This document shows, one piece after another, positions 42,001 through 48,841 of a stretch of DNA of 64,000 nucleotides (its first letter is position 1; each line of letters begins with the position of its first letter). This DNA comes from Bacteroidota bacterium (GTDB lineage Bacteria; Bacteroidota; Bacteroidia; Flavobacteriales; Schleiferiaceae). The DNA is taken from assembly GCA_003385605.1 (NCBI GenBank), contig QQUU01000063.1, forward strand, positions 1 to 64,000. The letters are read 5' to 3'. The translations under genes were made by a program, and so were the position numbers. Below the pieces are notes generated by a model. It had not been told where the DNA came from. It saw only the letters and a program-made list of their open reading frames with translations, and searched no databases.

Positions 42001-42334
42001 CGTTCGTACCTGAAGTTCCGTAGGTCAGACCGGTCTCTTTAGTGCTTTCGCTAACAAACTCAACGTAGGTCCCTACATCGTTTGGCGCTACACCCCCAAA
42101 ACCTCCGCCTTGGGTTTGAACCTCATACTTTAGCTCGATGGAAGAAATCCAGTGTCCCGAGGGAATGGAAATCCCCATGGTATCGGCACAAGAGGACTGA
42201 GAATTAATATTTACGGGGAATACCGCTTGAACTCCTAGTGTACCTCGGGTGTAGGTTAGGGTATCACTACTGATTTGGGCATTCGTAGAGAATGCAAATA
42301 GTACTGCAGCAGCACTGAGAAGTAATCGTTTCAT
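36044..42334 (-). CDS. Giant T9SS-exported protein of Fn3/MAM-like modules (2096 aa)
   Basis: A signal peptide (MKRLLLSAAAVLFAFSTNAQ) precedes an N-terminal region of about 150 residues. Then come six fibronectin-III-type domains, each starting C-x-x-P and ending VRDSC-x-W. Five of them alternate with MAM/jelly-roll-like domains of the form ENFDS, CW, SGSGxYxYxE, IDLSxLxxPxLxFWYHM, DIAIDD. The sixth Fn3 leads into a cysteine-containing beta-sandwich (TYTLELGDDYGDGWGANG), then three PKD domains (WDFGDGN, WTFGDGN, WNFGDGN) and a T9SS type A sorting domain. It is a surface or secreted adhesin-like protein; ligand unknown. The ATG at 42334 is chosen because it starts the signal peptide and lies 13 bp after the predicted transcription start. 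The gene is intact. Confidence 0.87.
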   Translation of the reverse strand: MKRLLLSAAAVLFAFSTNAQISSDTLTYTRGTLGVQAVFPVNINSQSSCADTMGISIPSGHWISSIELKYEVQTQGGGFGGVAPNDVGTYVEFVSESTKETGLTYGTSGTNGTTESVSRTINEFNGAVTDTFLVFKLHPLRQAFTAACDTNSAKITDSTYQIIVNHYPAPTCFQPTNLAVDWTMSDQAQLSWTTGGSSSWEVEYGAPGFTPGTGTRLAALTNPFVVTGLTASTSYEFIVRDSCAVGNTSIWSAAAEDSTRCAPITFTTSYTENFNSTTDWVPGSGFDNDGSTVPSCWLRNPTSPNGGQGYAWGVADDSTGTPGTGPSAGRGGSGQYIYAEASGAANQSVAEITSPLIDLSALSVPELNFYYHMRGAQINELKTEVWSKSTGWVNVGAINGPQQTALSDTFLLQTYTLSQFVNDTVLVRFSASRGFGNANQADIAIDDFGFQEAPTCPDPSNLLVVGRTMTSITLGWTAVNATSWDIQYGAPGAALGATANTTISASTNPKEVTGLSSGTTYQFWVREVCGPTDKSGWVGPILATTHCTPVTAPWSEDFDSTTWTAGTGVYNTGDALAACWVRTPEKDTLPSSPFSWGVRSGTTTTGQTGPTTDVSGSGNYLYAEASGGAPNQEAFVESPMIDMSALLKPQVSFYYNMRGFFVNTLKLQVWVDSTQTWDTYFTKSGNQGNQWLFEEVDLSGFAGDTIVLRWSATKGNGSQGDIAIDEVVVEDQPLCPDPSNFALTDVTSTTATFSWTTGGSTTWNLVVGTAGFTPSATGLTNLTTTTGVATGLTAGTSYDAYVRDTCGALGASMWIGPITFNTLCNPLTAPYTENFDSTSWVTGANQTPGQIDGCWQRNDTVEYFWKAGPPTNHSNNTGPSGDHTSGSGGYAFTEANTGFGGSSIFTNELISPLVDVSPLTTPEMTFWYHMYGTLINKLVVQVRTAGGSWTTLSTINGAQQSSSNDAWKEQIVDLTAYAGDTIQVKFIAHRYQGFNNQVDISLDDVDIHEKPNCPKPSNLAASNVTSNSVDLSWTTGGSTNWLVKYTPGSIVSAGTNPFTLTGLSPNTTYSIYVRDSCAAGDVSPWEGPITVTTLCGMETAPWTEDFEGTGFDASTGDFDGCYTTSTSTTYFWQTGTGATPTNNTGPSADHTSGSGKYGYIETSFGFNGDTEADMETMEIDLDTLSTPELSFWWHAAGGNIDEMEVEIYDGSTWTSELTINSTNNTLQSGPGDPWQEAVIDLSSYAGDTIKVRFTGSRASTFGFTSTQADWAIDDIEIDNAPTCLKPTAIASTASTTTSITLSWTTGGASNWQIEYGAPGFTPGTGTIVNATTNPYTVTGLAPSTYYDFWVRDSCSATDVSDWAGAFAAATACGTAVAPYLENFDNGFVGGTDNNQGHNIGATISPCWSRTDTDTNYRWGGRTGTTATGPTGPSGDHTSGFGSYVYTESSFSSGTPSATLTSPSIDLSALTTPEMKFWYHMWAQGNGSQGTLVWAIQDVAVGTWVDLDSISGNQGNNWIEVVEDLSSYANKTVKIRFTSTKSSGNNAQWGDIAIDDLSIDEAPTCPEPTAVTAVATSTTDVDVSWTTGGSTAWQIEYGAPGFTPGTGTIVNALTNPFTVTGLTSGASYDFYVRDSCGAGDVSMWVGPASATTFTCTGGCTYTLELGDDYGDGWGANGQYSVFHQLAVTTGSVTTNYTMSNTTGALGSSETFTFNVCDGDTLYLEFIDNGQWDDECGYTLKDPNGVVVSSVANGSMTPGIKYQGSANCSSPCPAPVPTFTFTDNFLSVDFDATASTGAALTYAWDFGDGNNGTGDTPTHIYGAGGTYVVTLTATDSCNQSIDFVDTIQVCEELTTANITYTQSAFDINFDASGVAGADSAYWTFGDGNTGNGLNPTNTYSGSGNFQVDVTVYNACGDQADTTFFVTICVQPTATFSAQIISAGGSGMQVQFDGTNSTGGSSYLWNFGDGNTNTTSNYPLHTYAVTSTTYVVSLTVYNTCGDSDTYSSVLGDALGEDEYTLFNVKVFPNPAKGFITLESDAGMEGTISLIDALGRTVVEMNANGMSNQVIDVRDLSAGTYVLRVLNNGQLFQERVQIVK
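37371..41830 (-). repeat. Tandem Fn3 + MAM-like module array inside the 2096-aa protein gene
   Basis: Six repeats of a unit of roughly 0.75-0.8 kb are evident in the translation. Some parts are close at DNA level too: segments near 37505-37575 and 38345-38420, both encoding the end of one Fn3 domain, differ at only a few bases over long runs. This suggests recent duplication or gene conversion between units five and six. Unit borders are approximate. Confidence 0.8.
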
Positions 42335-42353
42335 TGACGTTTTGTTAACCTTA

Positions 42354-42383
42354 CGAATATAAGCATTGGCTCTTTGTAGACAA
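42354..42383 (-). promoter_or_regulatory. Promoter of the 2096-aa T9SS protein gene
   Basis: On the minus strand TTG (42383-42381) lies 19 bp before TATATTCG (42361-42354), one base from the TAnnTTTG consensus. The start of transcription would fall near 42347. Confidence 0.6.
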
Positions 42384-42425
42384 TTGCAAATATTCAAGGT
42401 TTAACGCCGTTCAATCATTGATTAA

Positions 42426-44090
42426 TTAAATCTCAGCGTCGAAGTTCTTTTTCAGGTGTTCTTTATAATCCTCAATGCTGTTTTTCATGTCTTTTCTAAG
42501 CAAGAAAATTCCAATCAAATTCGGAAGTGTCATTAACGCAATCGCAATACCAGCAAAGGTCCAGACGATTGTCGTATCGATGATGGCAGCCAAGAAGAAT
42601 CCGAGGACATAAACGATGCGGTAATAATTCACATATTTCACACCAAACAAATAGGTCACACTTCTACCCCCATAATAGCTCCAAGAAATTGCGGTTGAAA
42701 AGGCAAATAGTAGCAAACCAATGGCCACGATGTACTGGCCAAAATCGCCAAATAAGCCTTTGTTAAAAGCAATAGCTGTGAGCGGCGCGCTGTGAACTAA
42801 AGACTTTCCTGAGAAGTTGTATTTCGAAGGATCTTTTACGCGACCATTTTCTACGGCAACTGTTCCCGTATACGGTGTACCCTCACTACTTATAACGACT
42901 TCTTCCGCAATAGATCTAGCGTGAAGGATGGTTACACCTTTCGGGGAACCATTAGTCACTTGAAGCTGGCCCGTAAATTCTTCAATATCTCCCCCATTGT
43001 TGTAGTATTCAAAAAGTGCTGTGCCGTCCTGTTCCTCACTGAGTTCACCGGCTACAACAATGGTATCAGAATAGCTAAAGTCGTTTTGATGCTTTTCGTT
43101 CCAAACACCTGAACTTAAAAGAGTTAGACCCGTAATAGAACAGATGACAATGGTGTCGATGAATGGCTCAAGAATAGCTACCATACCTTCACTTACAGGG
43201 TGTTCCGCTTTTGCCGCAGCATGGGCAATTGGTGCCGAACCCTGACCTGCTTCATTGGAGAACAAACCTCTGTTTACACCGCGATTAAATGCATAGGCAA
43301 TGGTTGCTCCCAAGAATCCTCCCGCAGCAGAAGAACCGGTAAATACATCGGCGAAAATGCTAATAAACGAAGGGATGATGTTCTCATAGTTCATCACTAT
43401 GACCGACAATGCGCCAATCACATAAATGATGGCCATCATGGGTACGAGCTTTTCTGTTACGGCTGCAATACGCTTGATACCCCCTAGAATAATTAAACCG
43501 AGCAGCACCGAAAGCACGGCGCCAGTGACTATTTCTTCTATACCGAAGGTAGCTTTTAAGGATGCGGCGATACTGTTCACCTGTGGCATATTACCCGTCC
43601 CGAATGAACTAATGATCGCAGCTACAGCGAAAAGCGCAGCCATCCACTTCATGTTCAATTTATTCTTCATGTAGTACATCGGTCCACCTGAAGCTGTGCC
43701 ATCCTCAGCAAATTCACGGTATTTATGACTAAGCGTCACCTCCACAAATTTGGTGGTCATACCTAAGGCCGCTGTCACCAACATCCAGAACAGTGCTGCC
43801 GGTCCACCCAGGTGGATGGCAAAGGCTACACCCGCTATGTTTCCTGTACCCACTGTACCAGACAATGCTGTAGCCAAGGACTGAAAATGAGAGGTATCCC
43901 CTTTCGCTCCTTCCTCATCGAACTTACCACGCACCACATCAATGGCATGCTTAAAAAATCTGATTTGAGGGAACTTCAAATAAACCGTGAAGAATATCCC
44001 TGAACCGAGAAGGGCAAAGACAAACCAGCTAGAGCCGCCAATGTATCCGTCAATAATTGCTAGTAAGTCGTTGAGTGCTGCTAAATCCAT
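42426..44090 (-). CDS. Alanine/glycine:cation symporter (AGCS) with enlarged loop
   Basis: A 554-residue sodium:amino-acid symporter. Family blocks include [28 protein letters not shown] (read in two halves), the [10 protein letters not shown] segment, [13 protein letters not shown] and the [17 protein letters not shown] signature. It imports alanine or glycine with Na+. Usual members have about 450 residues; here about 110 extra residues (about 335-445) are inserted after an extracytoplasmic helix. They form a hydrophilic, acidic, probably beta-rich stretch ([18 protein letters not shown] and [19 protein letters not shown]). A similar insert may occur in other Bacteroidota homologues; I cannot check. 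TATCTTCG at 44127-44120 is a candidate -7 box and lies beside the dnaK terminator. Confidence 0.88.
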   Translation of the reverse strand: MDLAALNDLLAIIDGYIGGSSWFVFALLGSGIFFTVYLKFPQIRFFKHAIDVVRGKFDEEGAKGDTSHFQSLATALSGTVGTGNIAGVAFAIHLGGPAALFWMLVTAALGMTTKFVEVTLSHKYREFAEDGTASGGPMYYMKNKLNMKWMAALFAVAAIISSFGTGNMPQVNSIAASLKATFGIEEIVTGAVLSVLLGLIILGGIKRIAAVTEKLVPMMAIIYVIGALSVIVMNYENIIPSFISIFADVFTGSSAAGGFLGATIAYAFNRGVNRGLFSNEAGQGSAPIAHAAAKAEHPVSEGMVAILEPFIDTIVICSITGLTLLSSGVWNEKHQNDFSYSDTIVVAGELSEEQDGTALFEYYNNGGDIEEFTGQLQVTNGSPKGVTILHARSIAEEVVISSEGTPYTGTVAVENGRVKDPSKYNFSGKSLVHSAPLTAIAFNKGLFGDFGQYIVAIGLLLFAFSTAISWSYYGGRSVTYLFGVKYVNYYRIVYVLGFFLAAIIDTTIVWTFAGIAIALMTLPNLIGIFLLRKDMKNSIEDYKEHLKKNFDAEI

Positions 44091-44130
44091 ACGTGTACTG
44101 CGTTTTTAGAGTGAAAGCCCGAAGATAAAT

Positions 44131-44163
44131 AAAAAAGCCCCCGCGCCGAGGGCGCGGAGGCTT
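44131..44163 (-). terminator. dnaK terminator
   Basis: The stem pairs 44135-44147 with 44151-44163 with one mismatch and a GAG/CTC loop. On the minus strand it is followed by TTTTTTA. It lies 21 bp after the dnaK stop and is in the correct direction. Confidence 0.85.
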
Positions 44164-44183
44164 GCTATAACCTTGAGTTGGGA

Positions 44184-46085
44184 TTATTTCACCTCTTCAA
44201 AATCTACGTCTGTGACATCATCAGCGCCGCCAGCATCGCCACCACCGTCAGTAGGACCTTGATCGCCACCGCCTTGGTTTTGCTGCATTGCTGCTTGAAT
44301 TTCTGCTGAAGCCGCTTGAAGCGCACCGTTGAGCTTTTCTTGAGCCGCATCACAACCTGCTACATCCTTAGCCGCGTGCGCTGCTTTAAGCTCTGCCAAT
44401 GCTGCATCGATAGGACCTTGCTTATCTTCAGGAAGCTTGCCTTCGATTTCCTTCATTTGCTTCTCTACTTGGAAGACCATGCTATCTGCTGCATTGAGCT
44501 TGTCAATCTCTTCCTTCGCTTTCTTATCTGCATCAGCATTTGCTTCTGCTTCTTGCTTCATGCGATCGATCTCTTCTTGGCTCAAACCTGAAGAAGCTTC
44601 GATACGAATGTTCTGCTCTTTACCAGTGTTCTTATCCTTCGCACTTACGTTTAGGATACCGTTAGAATCGATATCGAAGGTTACCTCAATCTGAGGCACA
44701 CCGCGCGGTGCAGCTGGGATACCGTCCAAGTGGAATCGGCCGATAGTCTTGTTATCCCCTGCCATTGGACGCTCACCCTGTAGAATGTGAATCTCTACAG
44801 AAGGTTGGTTATCGGCAGCTGTTGAGAACGTCTCTGACTTCTTCGTAGGAATAGTCGTGTTCGCTTCGATCAACTTCGTCATTACACCACCCATGGTTTC
44901 GATACCCAGTGAAAGTGGCGTTACATCAAGAAGAAGAACGTCTTTCACATCACCGGCGAGTACACCACCTTGGATAGAAGCACCAATAGCAACTACCTCA
45001 TCAGGGTTTACACCTTTCGACGGCTCTTTACCAAAGAACGCTTTAACCGCTTCTTGGATGGCAGGAATACGAGTAGTACCCCCTACTAAGATGACTTCGT
45101 CAATCTCTGAAGTCGAGTAACCTGCATTCTGAAGTGCCGATTTTGCTGGAGCAATGGTGCGCTCAATCAATGAGGCTGCCAATTGTTCAAACTTAGCGCG
45201 ACTCAACGTGCGTACCAAGTGCTTCGGCCCTGAGGCTGTTGCTGTGATGTACGGCAAGTTGATTTCAGTTGAGGTTGTTGACGACAATTCAATCTTAGCT
45301 TTCTCTGCAGCCTCTTTTAAACGCTGCAATGCCATGTTATCCTGGCGCAGGTCCATAGACTCCTCAGCCTTGAACTCTTCCGCCAACCAATCGATCAATA
45401 CTTGATCAAAGTCATCACCACCAAGGTGTGTATCACCATCAGTAGATTTTACTTCAAAAACGCCATCTCCTAACTCTAGTATCGATACATCGTGCGTACC
45501 ACCACCACAGTCAAAAACTACGATTTTTTGATCCTGACCTTTCTTATCCAATCCGTAGGCCAATGCTGCTGCCGTTGGCTCATTGATGATACGACGTACG
45601 TTCAAGCCAGCAATTTCACCAGCTTCTTTCGTCGCTTGACGCTGTGCATCGTCAAAGTATGCTGGAACAGTAATCACTGCTTCGCTCACATCGGCGCCCA
45701 GATAATCCTCAGCAGTCTTCTTCATTTTCTGAAGAATCATGGCTGAAATCTCCTGCGGAGTGTACTGACGTCCGTCAATATTTACGCGTGGTGTGTCATT
45801 GTCTCCCGCCTCTACTGAATAAGGAACACGTCCAGCATCCGATTGAACATTCGAAAATTTCTCGCCCATGAAACGCTTCACAGAGTAAACCGTTTTTTCT
45901 GGGTTGGTAATGGCTTGACGTTTTGCTGGATCACCAACTTTACGCTCACCGCCTTCTACAAAACCTACAATAGAAGGAGTCGTTCTTTTTCCTTCGCTGT
46001 TTGGAATTACTACTGGCTCGTTACCCTCCATTACAGAGACACAAGAGTTCGTTGTTCCGAGGTCAATTCCTATGATTTTACCCAT
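44184..46085 (-). CDS. dnaK: Chaperone DnaK (Hsp70)
   Basis: A 633-residue Hsp70. The ATPase domain (about 1-385) begins [24 protein letters not shown] and includes [17 protein letters not shown] and [14 protein letters not shown]. The linker [19 protein letters not shown] precedes the peptide-binding domain ([25 protein letters not shown]), and the helical lid ends in a Gln/Gly/Asp-rich tail with [10 protein letters not shown], close to the EEVD-like termini of bacterial DnaK. It folds proteins with DnaJ and GrpE, neither of which is nearby. No CIRCE element or obvious heat-shock site is visible upstream; TTG-17-TATTTG on the minus strand is a possible promoter. One substitution is notable: CGGGT where most DnaK have GGGT with a preceding Leu/Phe; this is common in Bacteroidota. 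Confidence 0.98.
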   Translation of the reverse strand: MGKIIGIDLGTTNSCVSVMEGNEPVVIPNSEGKRTTPSIVGFVEGGERKVGDPAKRQAITNPEKTVYSVKRFMGEKFSNVQSDAGRVPYSVEAGDNDTPRVNIDGRQYTPQEISAMILQKMKKTAEDYLGADVSEAVITVPAYFDDAQRQATKEAGEIAGLNVRRIINEPTAAALAYGLDKKGQDQKIVVFDCGGGTHDVSILELGDGVFEVKSTDGDTHLGGDDFDQVLIDWLAEEFKAEESMDLRQDNMALQRLKEAAEKAKIELSSTTSTEINLPYITATASGPKHLVRTLSRAKFEQLAASLIERTIAPAKSALQNAGYSTSEIDEVILVGGTTRIPAIQEAVKAFFGKEPSKGVNPDEVVAIGASIQGGVLAGDVKDVLLLDVTPLSLGIETMGGVMTKLIEANTTIPTKKSETFSTAADNQPSVEIHILQGERPMAGDNKTIGRFHLDGIPAAPRGVPQIEVTFDIDSNGILNVSAKDKNTGKEQNIRIEASSGLSQEEIDRMKQEAEANADADKKAKEEIDKLNAADSMVFQVEKQMKEIEGKLPEDKQGPIDAALAELKAAHAAKDVAGCDAAQEKLNGALQAASAEIQAAMQQNQGGGDQGPTDGGGDAGGADDVTDVDFEEVK

Positions 46086-46210
46086 TTTATATTAGTTAAG
46101 GTTATCAATTCAAATAGTACGACCTCGTATAAACAAGCCTTGTGCCATTAGCTTTTCGGGCCAATTTCACTTCCAAAGTGTCAGCATTTCGGTAAAAACT
46201 ATGTCAAAAT

Positions 46211-46240
46211 GAAAGGACCTTCTGCCAAAAGGTCATAAAG
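46211..46240 (-). terminator. Possible terminator after the DUF4249-like gene
   Basis: GACCTT/AAGGTC (46216-46221 with 46229-46234) forms a six-base-pair hairpin. On the minus strand it is followed by the T-rich CTTTCATTTT. It is weaker than the other terminators in the window. The remaining 125 bp to dnaK hold no gene. Confidence 0.45.
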
Positions 46241-46246
46241 CGTGGC

Positions 46247-47275
46247 TTAGAAGCAAACCTTGTCGCCGTCTACACAAATGCATGAATCAATCCCTTGAAA
46301 ATCGACCCAACCCATATCGCAGGTAAAGATGCCGCGCCACAAGCTGTCCATAGAATACGTGCTCAACTGCACATTTTCTTGCAGCCCAACAGCTCTCGAC
46401 GAAAATAATCCAATGCCTCCATCGATGTTCGTAAACAATGGTTTCTCTTGAACGATTCCTTGAGACGGCTGACTCACATTAATGTATGTCGCGTAATCGT
46501 CGGCGGCTGCCCAAATTTCTACATCCATGCCTTTGAATACACGAACCTTATCTGTGGTGGTGCCTATGTTATTGCGTAAAAAACGGAAGTATGCATCGTA
46601 AGTGACCTCTGAGACAAACGTTCCATTTCCATTGAGATTGCTTCCGGTGCGCACGGGCAGCGCATAGGTCAACGTTTTCATCACACTGTCCTGCGGATTT
46701 GAGCGAGGTGCTTCTTTGTACTTAAAATGCAAATACCCCTGGTACAAGCGCGCATTCTTGGTTGCATCCCATTTGAATTCCGCGTTGCTTATGCCGAATG
46801 AGATCTTTTGGAAGCCTCTTGGTTTGGTAATACTTACATTTCCAACGATCGGTGTAACGGCTTCAAAGTTGTTATTGCCAGGTATAAAGCCCCGAATACG
46901 GTATTCGAAAGACTTATCAATAGGAGCATCGGTCCAATACAACCGATAATTATCCGTAGTAAAGACGCCAGGCTCGAGTGCGTTGGTATCCTTACGGTAA
47001 AACTCGTAGGTATTGATGACATCGCCGCTGGCATTCAGCTGAGCAAGGTAGATGGCCGCTGTATCAAAATACAAGCTGTCACTGTGTACAGCACCAGCCA
47101 ACAATCCATCTTCGCCGAGGTAAGTTCTGTGTAATCGTACCCATTGCGTATCTAAATCCTTGTCCAATAGGCCGTAAACCACATTTTCCACGTCGTAATC
47201 GGCGTTAATATCCAAGGAGTTGTCGCACGAAAACAATGCGAAAAAGGCAAAAAGGGTAAGAATGTGGTTTTTCAT
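46247..47275 (-). CDS. DUF4249-like lipoprotein
   Basis: A 342-residue lipoprotein: the N-terminus MKNHILTLFAFFALFSCDN has a clear lipobox (LFSC). The start of the mature protein (LDINADYDVENVVYGLLDKDLDTQWVRLHRTYLG) and the YRLYWTDAPIDKSFEYRIRGFIPG strand pattern resemble the DUF4249 family of Bacteroidota, which is often encoded near TonB-dependent receptors; none is present here. Function is unknown, and an outer-membrane-associated or surface role is inferred. The ATG at 47275 is chosen because the lipoprotein signal starts there and because the -7 box TATTTTTG covers 47289-47282, so an upstream ATG at 47284 would lie inside the promoter. The C-terminal cysteines (CICVDGDKVCF) are unusual. 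Confidence 0.7.
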   Translation of the reverse strand: MKNHILTLFAFFALFSCDNSLDINADYDVENVVYGLLDKDLDTQWVRLHRTYLGEDGLLAGAVHSDSLYFDTAAIYLAQLNASGDVINTYEFYRKDTNALEPGVFTTDNYRLYWTDAPIDKSFEYRIRGFIPGNNNFEAVTPIVGNVSITKPRGFQKISFGISNAEFKWDATKNARLYQGYLHFKYKEAPRSNPQDSVMKTLTYALPVRTGSNLNGNGTFVSEVTYDAYFRFLRNNIGTTTDKVRVFKGMDVEIWAAADDYATYINVSQPSQGIVQEKPLFTNIDGGIGLFSSRAVGLQENVQLSTYSMDSLWRGIFTCDMGWVDFQGIDSCICVDGDKVCF

Positions 47276-47281
47276 CGGTAA

Positions 47282-47289
47282 CAAAAATA
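47282..47289 (-). promoter_or_regulatory. -7 element of the DUF4249-like gene
   Basis: TATTTTTG on the minus strand is an exact consensus box ending six bases before the ATG at 47275. A leaderless or near-leaderless mRNA would result. Confidence 0.6.
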
Positions 47290-47346
47290 CAACCTACGCG
47301 TTGAGTTCTTTTCTTTGTAGAACAGAAAACACAAAAATCGTGCACC

Positions 47347-48171
47347 ATGAGCGTTGCGAAGAAAGAATTTAAGAAAGTTACTACCCACAGTCTTCAGCAA
47401 ATGAAAGACCAAGGAGAGAAAATATCTATGCTAACTGCGTATGACTACACTATGGCTAAAATGGTGGATGCAGCAGGTGTAGATTGTATTCTTGTGGGCG
47501 ATAGTGCATCCAATGTAATGGCCGGTCACGAGACGACCCTTCCAATTACTCTTGATCAAATGATTTATCATGCAAGTTCTGTGGTACGTGCTGTTGATCG
47601 CGCCTTGATTGTGGTAGACCTTCCCTTTGGTACCTATCAGGGTGATTCAAAACAGGCCTTAAATTCTGCCATTCGTGTAATGAAGGAAACTGGCGGTCAC
47701 GCTGTGAAGCTCGAAGGCGGTATTGAAATTATCGAAGGCATCAAGCGTATTCTTACTGCGGGTATCCCAGTGATGGGACATCTTGGATTGACGCCTCAGA
47801 GCATCTATAAATTCGGTACGTATAGTGTTCGTGCCAAGGAAGAAGCAGAGGCTGCGAAGCTGAAAGAAGATGCCCTAGCCTTGCAAGAAGCAGGTTGTTT
47901 TGGAATTGTATTGGAAAAGGTACCTGCCGCCCTTGCCGGGGAGGTGGCGCAGATGCTAGATATCCCTGTAATCGGTATTGGTGCAGGCCCAGATGTGGAC
48001 GGTCAAGTTTTGGTATTCCACGATTTGGTCGGGATGACTCATAAATTCAACCCACGCTTCTTACGTCGTTACTTGAACCTATACGATGATATCACTGGTG
48101 CTATCGGACAGTACGTGAAGGATGTGAAAGACGTCGATTTCCCGAACGAGAGCGAAAGCTACCCAAGCTAA
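47347..48171 (+). CDS. panB: 3-methyl-2-oxobutanoate hydroxymethyltransferase
   Basis: A 274-residue enzyme that adds a one-carbon unit from methylene-THF to 2-oxoisovalerate to form ketopantoate, the first step towards pantothenate and CoA. Conserved segments are [34 protein letters not shown] (in parts), [15 protein letters not shown], the [14 protein letters not shown] loop and [20 protein letters not shown]. Mg-binding Asp residues are in VGDSAS and VVDLPFG. It is followed after one base by an RluA-family gene with a TTG start, which makes a tight two-gene operon. The promoter is weak (TTTCTTTG about 32 bp before the start). Confidence 0.97.
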   Translation: MSVAKKEFKKVTTHSLQQMKDQGEKISMLTAYDYTMAKMVDAAGVDCILVGDSASNVMAGHETTLPITLDQMIYHASSVVRAVDRALIVVDLPFGTYQGDSKQALNSAIRVMKETGGHAVKLEGGIEIIEGIKRILTAGIPVMGHLGLTPQSIYKFGTYSVRAKEEAEAAKLKEDALALQEAGCFGIVLEKVPAALAGEVAQMLDIPVIGIGAGPDVDGQVLVFHDLVGMTHKFNPRFLRRYLNLYDDITGAIGQYVKDVKDVDFPNESESYPS

Positions 48172-48172
48172 A

Positions 48173-48841
48173 TTGGCCACACGTTTAAATATCATTTACG
48201 AAGACAATCACCTGGTTGCCGTTAATAAGCGTCCTGGAGATCTTGTCCAAGGTGATAAGACGGGAGACCTCCCATTGCCGGAGCTCATCAAATCTTACCT
48301 GAAAGAGAAATTCAACAAGCCAGGCAATGTTTTTTGCGGCGTCATTCATCGCCTAGATCGACCGACAACGGGAGTGGTACTTTTTGCCCGAACTTCCAAA
48401 GGCTTAGAGCGCATGAACAGGGCGTTCAAAGAGCGACAGACTCAGAAAACCTACTGGGCTATTGTTGAGGGCCAACTTCGCGGAAAGAATGACCTCAAGC
48501 ACTTTTTGAAGAAAAATAGCAAAAACAACAAAGCCATTGTTTTCAAACGCTCTGAAGAAGGAGCAAAAGAAGCTCGATTGAGTTATAATGTTTTAAAAAC
48601 TGGGGACAATTATTCGCTGGTCGAAGTTGAGTTACATACCGGTCGTCACCACCAGATCAGGGCACAATTCTCTGCCATAGGTCATGCGATCAAGGGTGAT
48701 GTGAAGTACGGTGCAAGAAGGGCTGAGCGAGATAAGAGCATTTGCCTGCACGCCCGATCGTTGACCTTCAGTCACCCTACAACAAAAGAGTCCACCACAA
48801 TTACTGCGGAGGCGCCACAAACCTTTGAGCCGTTTCTTTAA
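48173..48841 (+). CDS. RluA-family pseudouridine synthase
   Basis: A 222-residue catalytic domain without an S4 domain, resembling RluA/RluC-type synthases that convert uridines in rRNA or tRNA. The active-site motif is HRLDRPTTG with the catalytic Asp; EVELHTGRHHQIRAQFSAIGHAIKGDVKYG covers the conserved GRxHQIR motif (in parts). No ATG is available before the catalytic core, so TTG at 48173 is the likely start, two bases after the panB stop. The TTG start and tight spacing suggest translation depends on panB. The target uridine cannot be read. Its stop overlaps that of the convergent priA by four bases. Confidence 0.9.
   Translation: MATRLNIIYEDNHLVAVNKRPGDLVQGDKTGDLPLPELIKSYLKEKFNKPGNVFCGVIHRLDRPTTGVVLFARTSKGLERMNRAFKERQTQKTYWAIVEGQLRGKNDLKHFLKKNSKNNKAIVFKRSEEGAKEARLSYNVLKTGDNYSLVEVELHTGRHHQIRAQFSAIGHAIKGDVKYGARRAERDKSICLHARSLTFSHPTTKESTTITAEAPQTFEPFL

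Noticed and set aside
46086-46246. CIRCE-type heat-shock operator upstream of dnaK
   Set aside because: No TTAGCACTC-n9-GAGTGCTAA or close relative is present in the 161-bp region; only a weak terminator hairpin and a doubtful promoter are seen.
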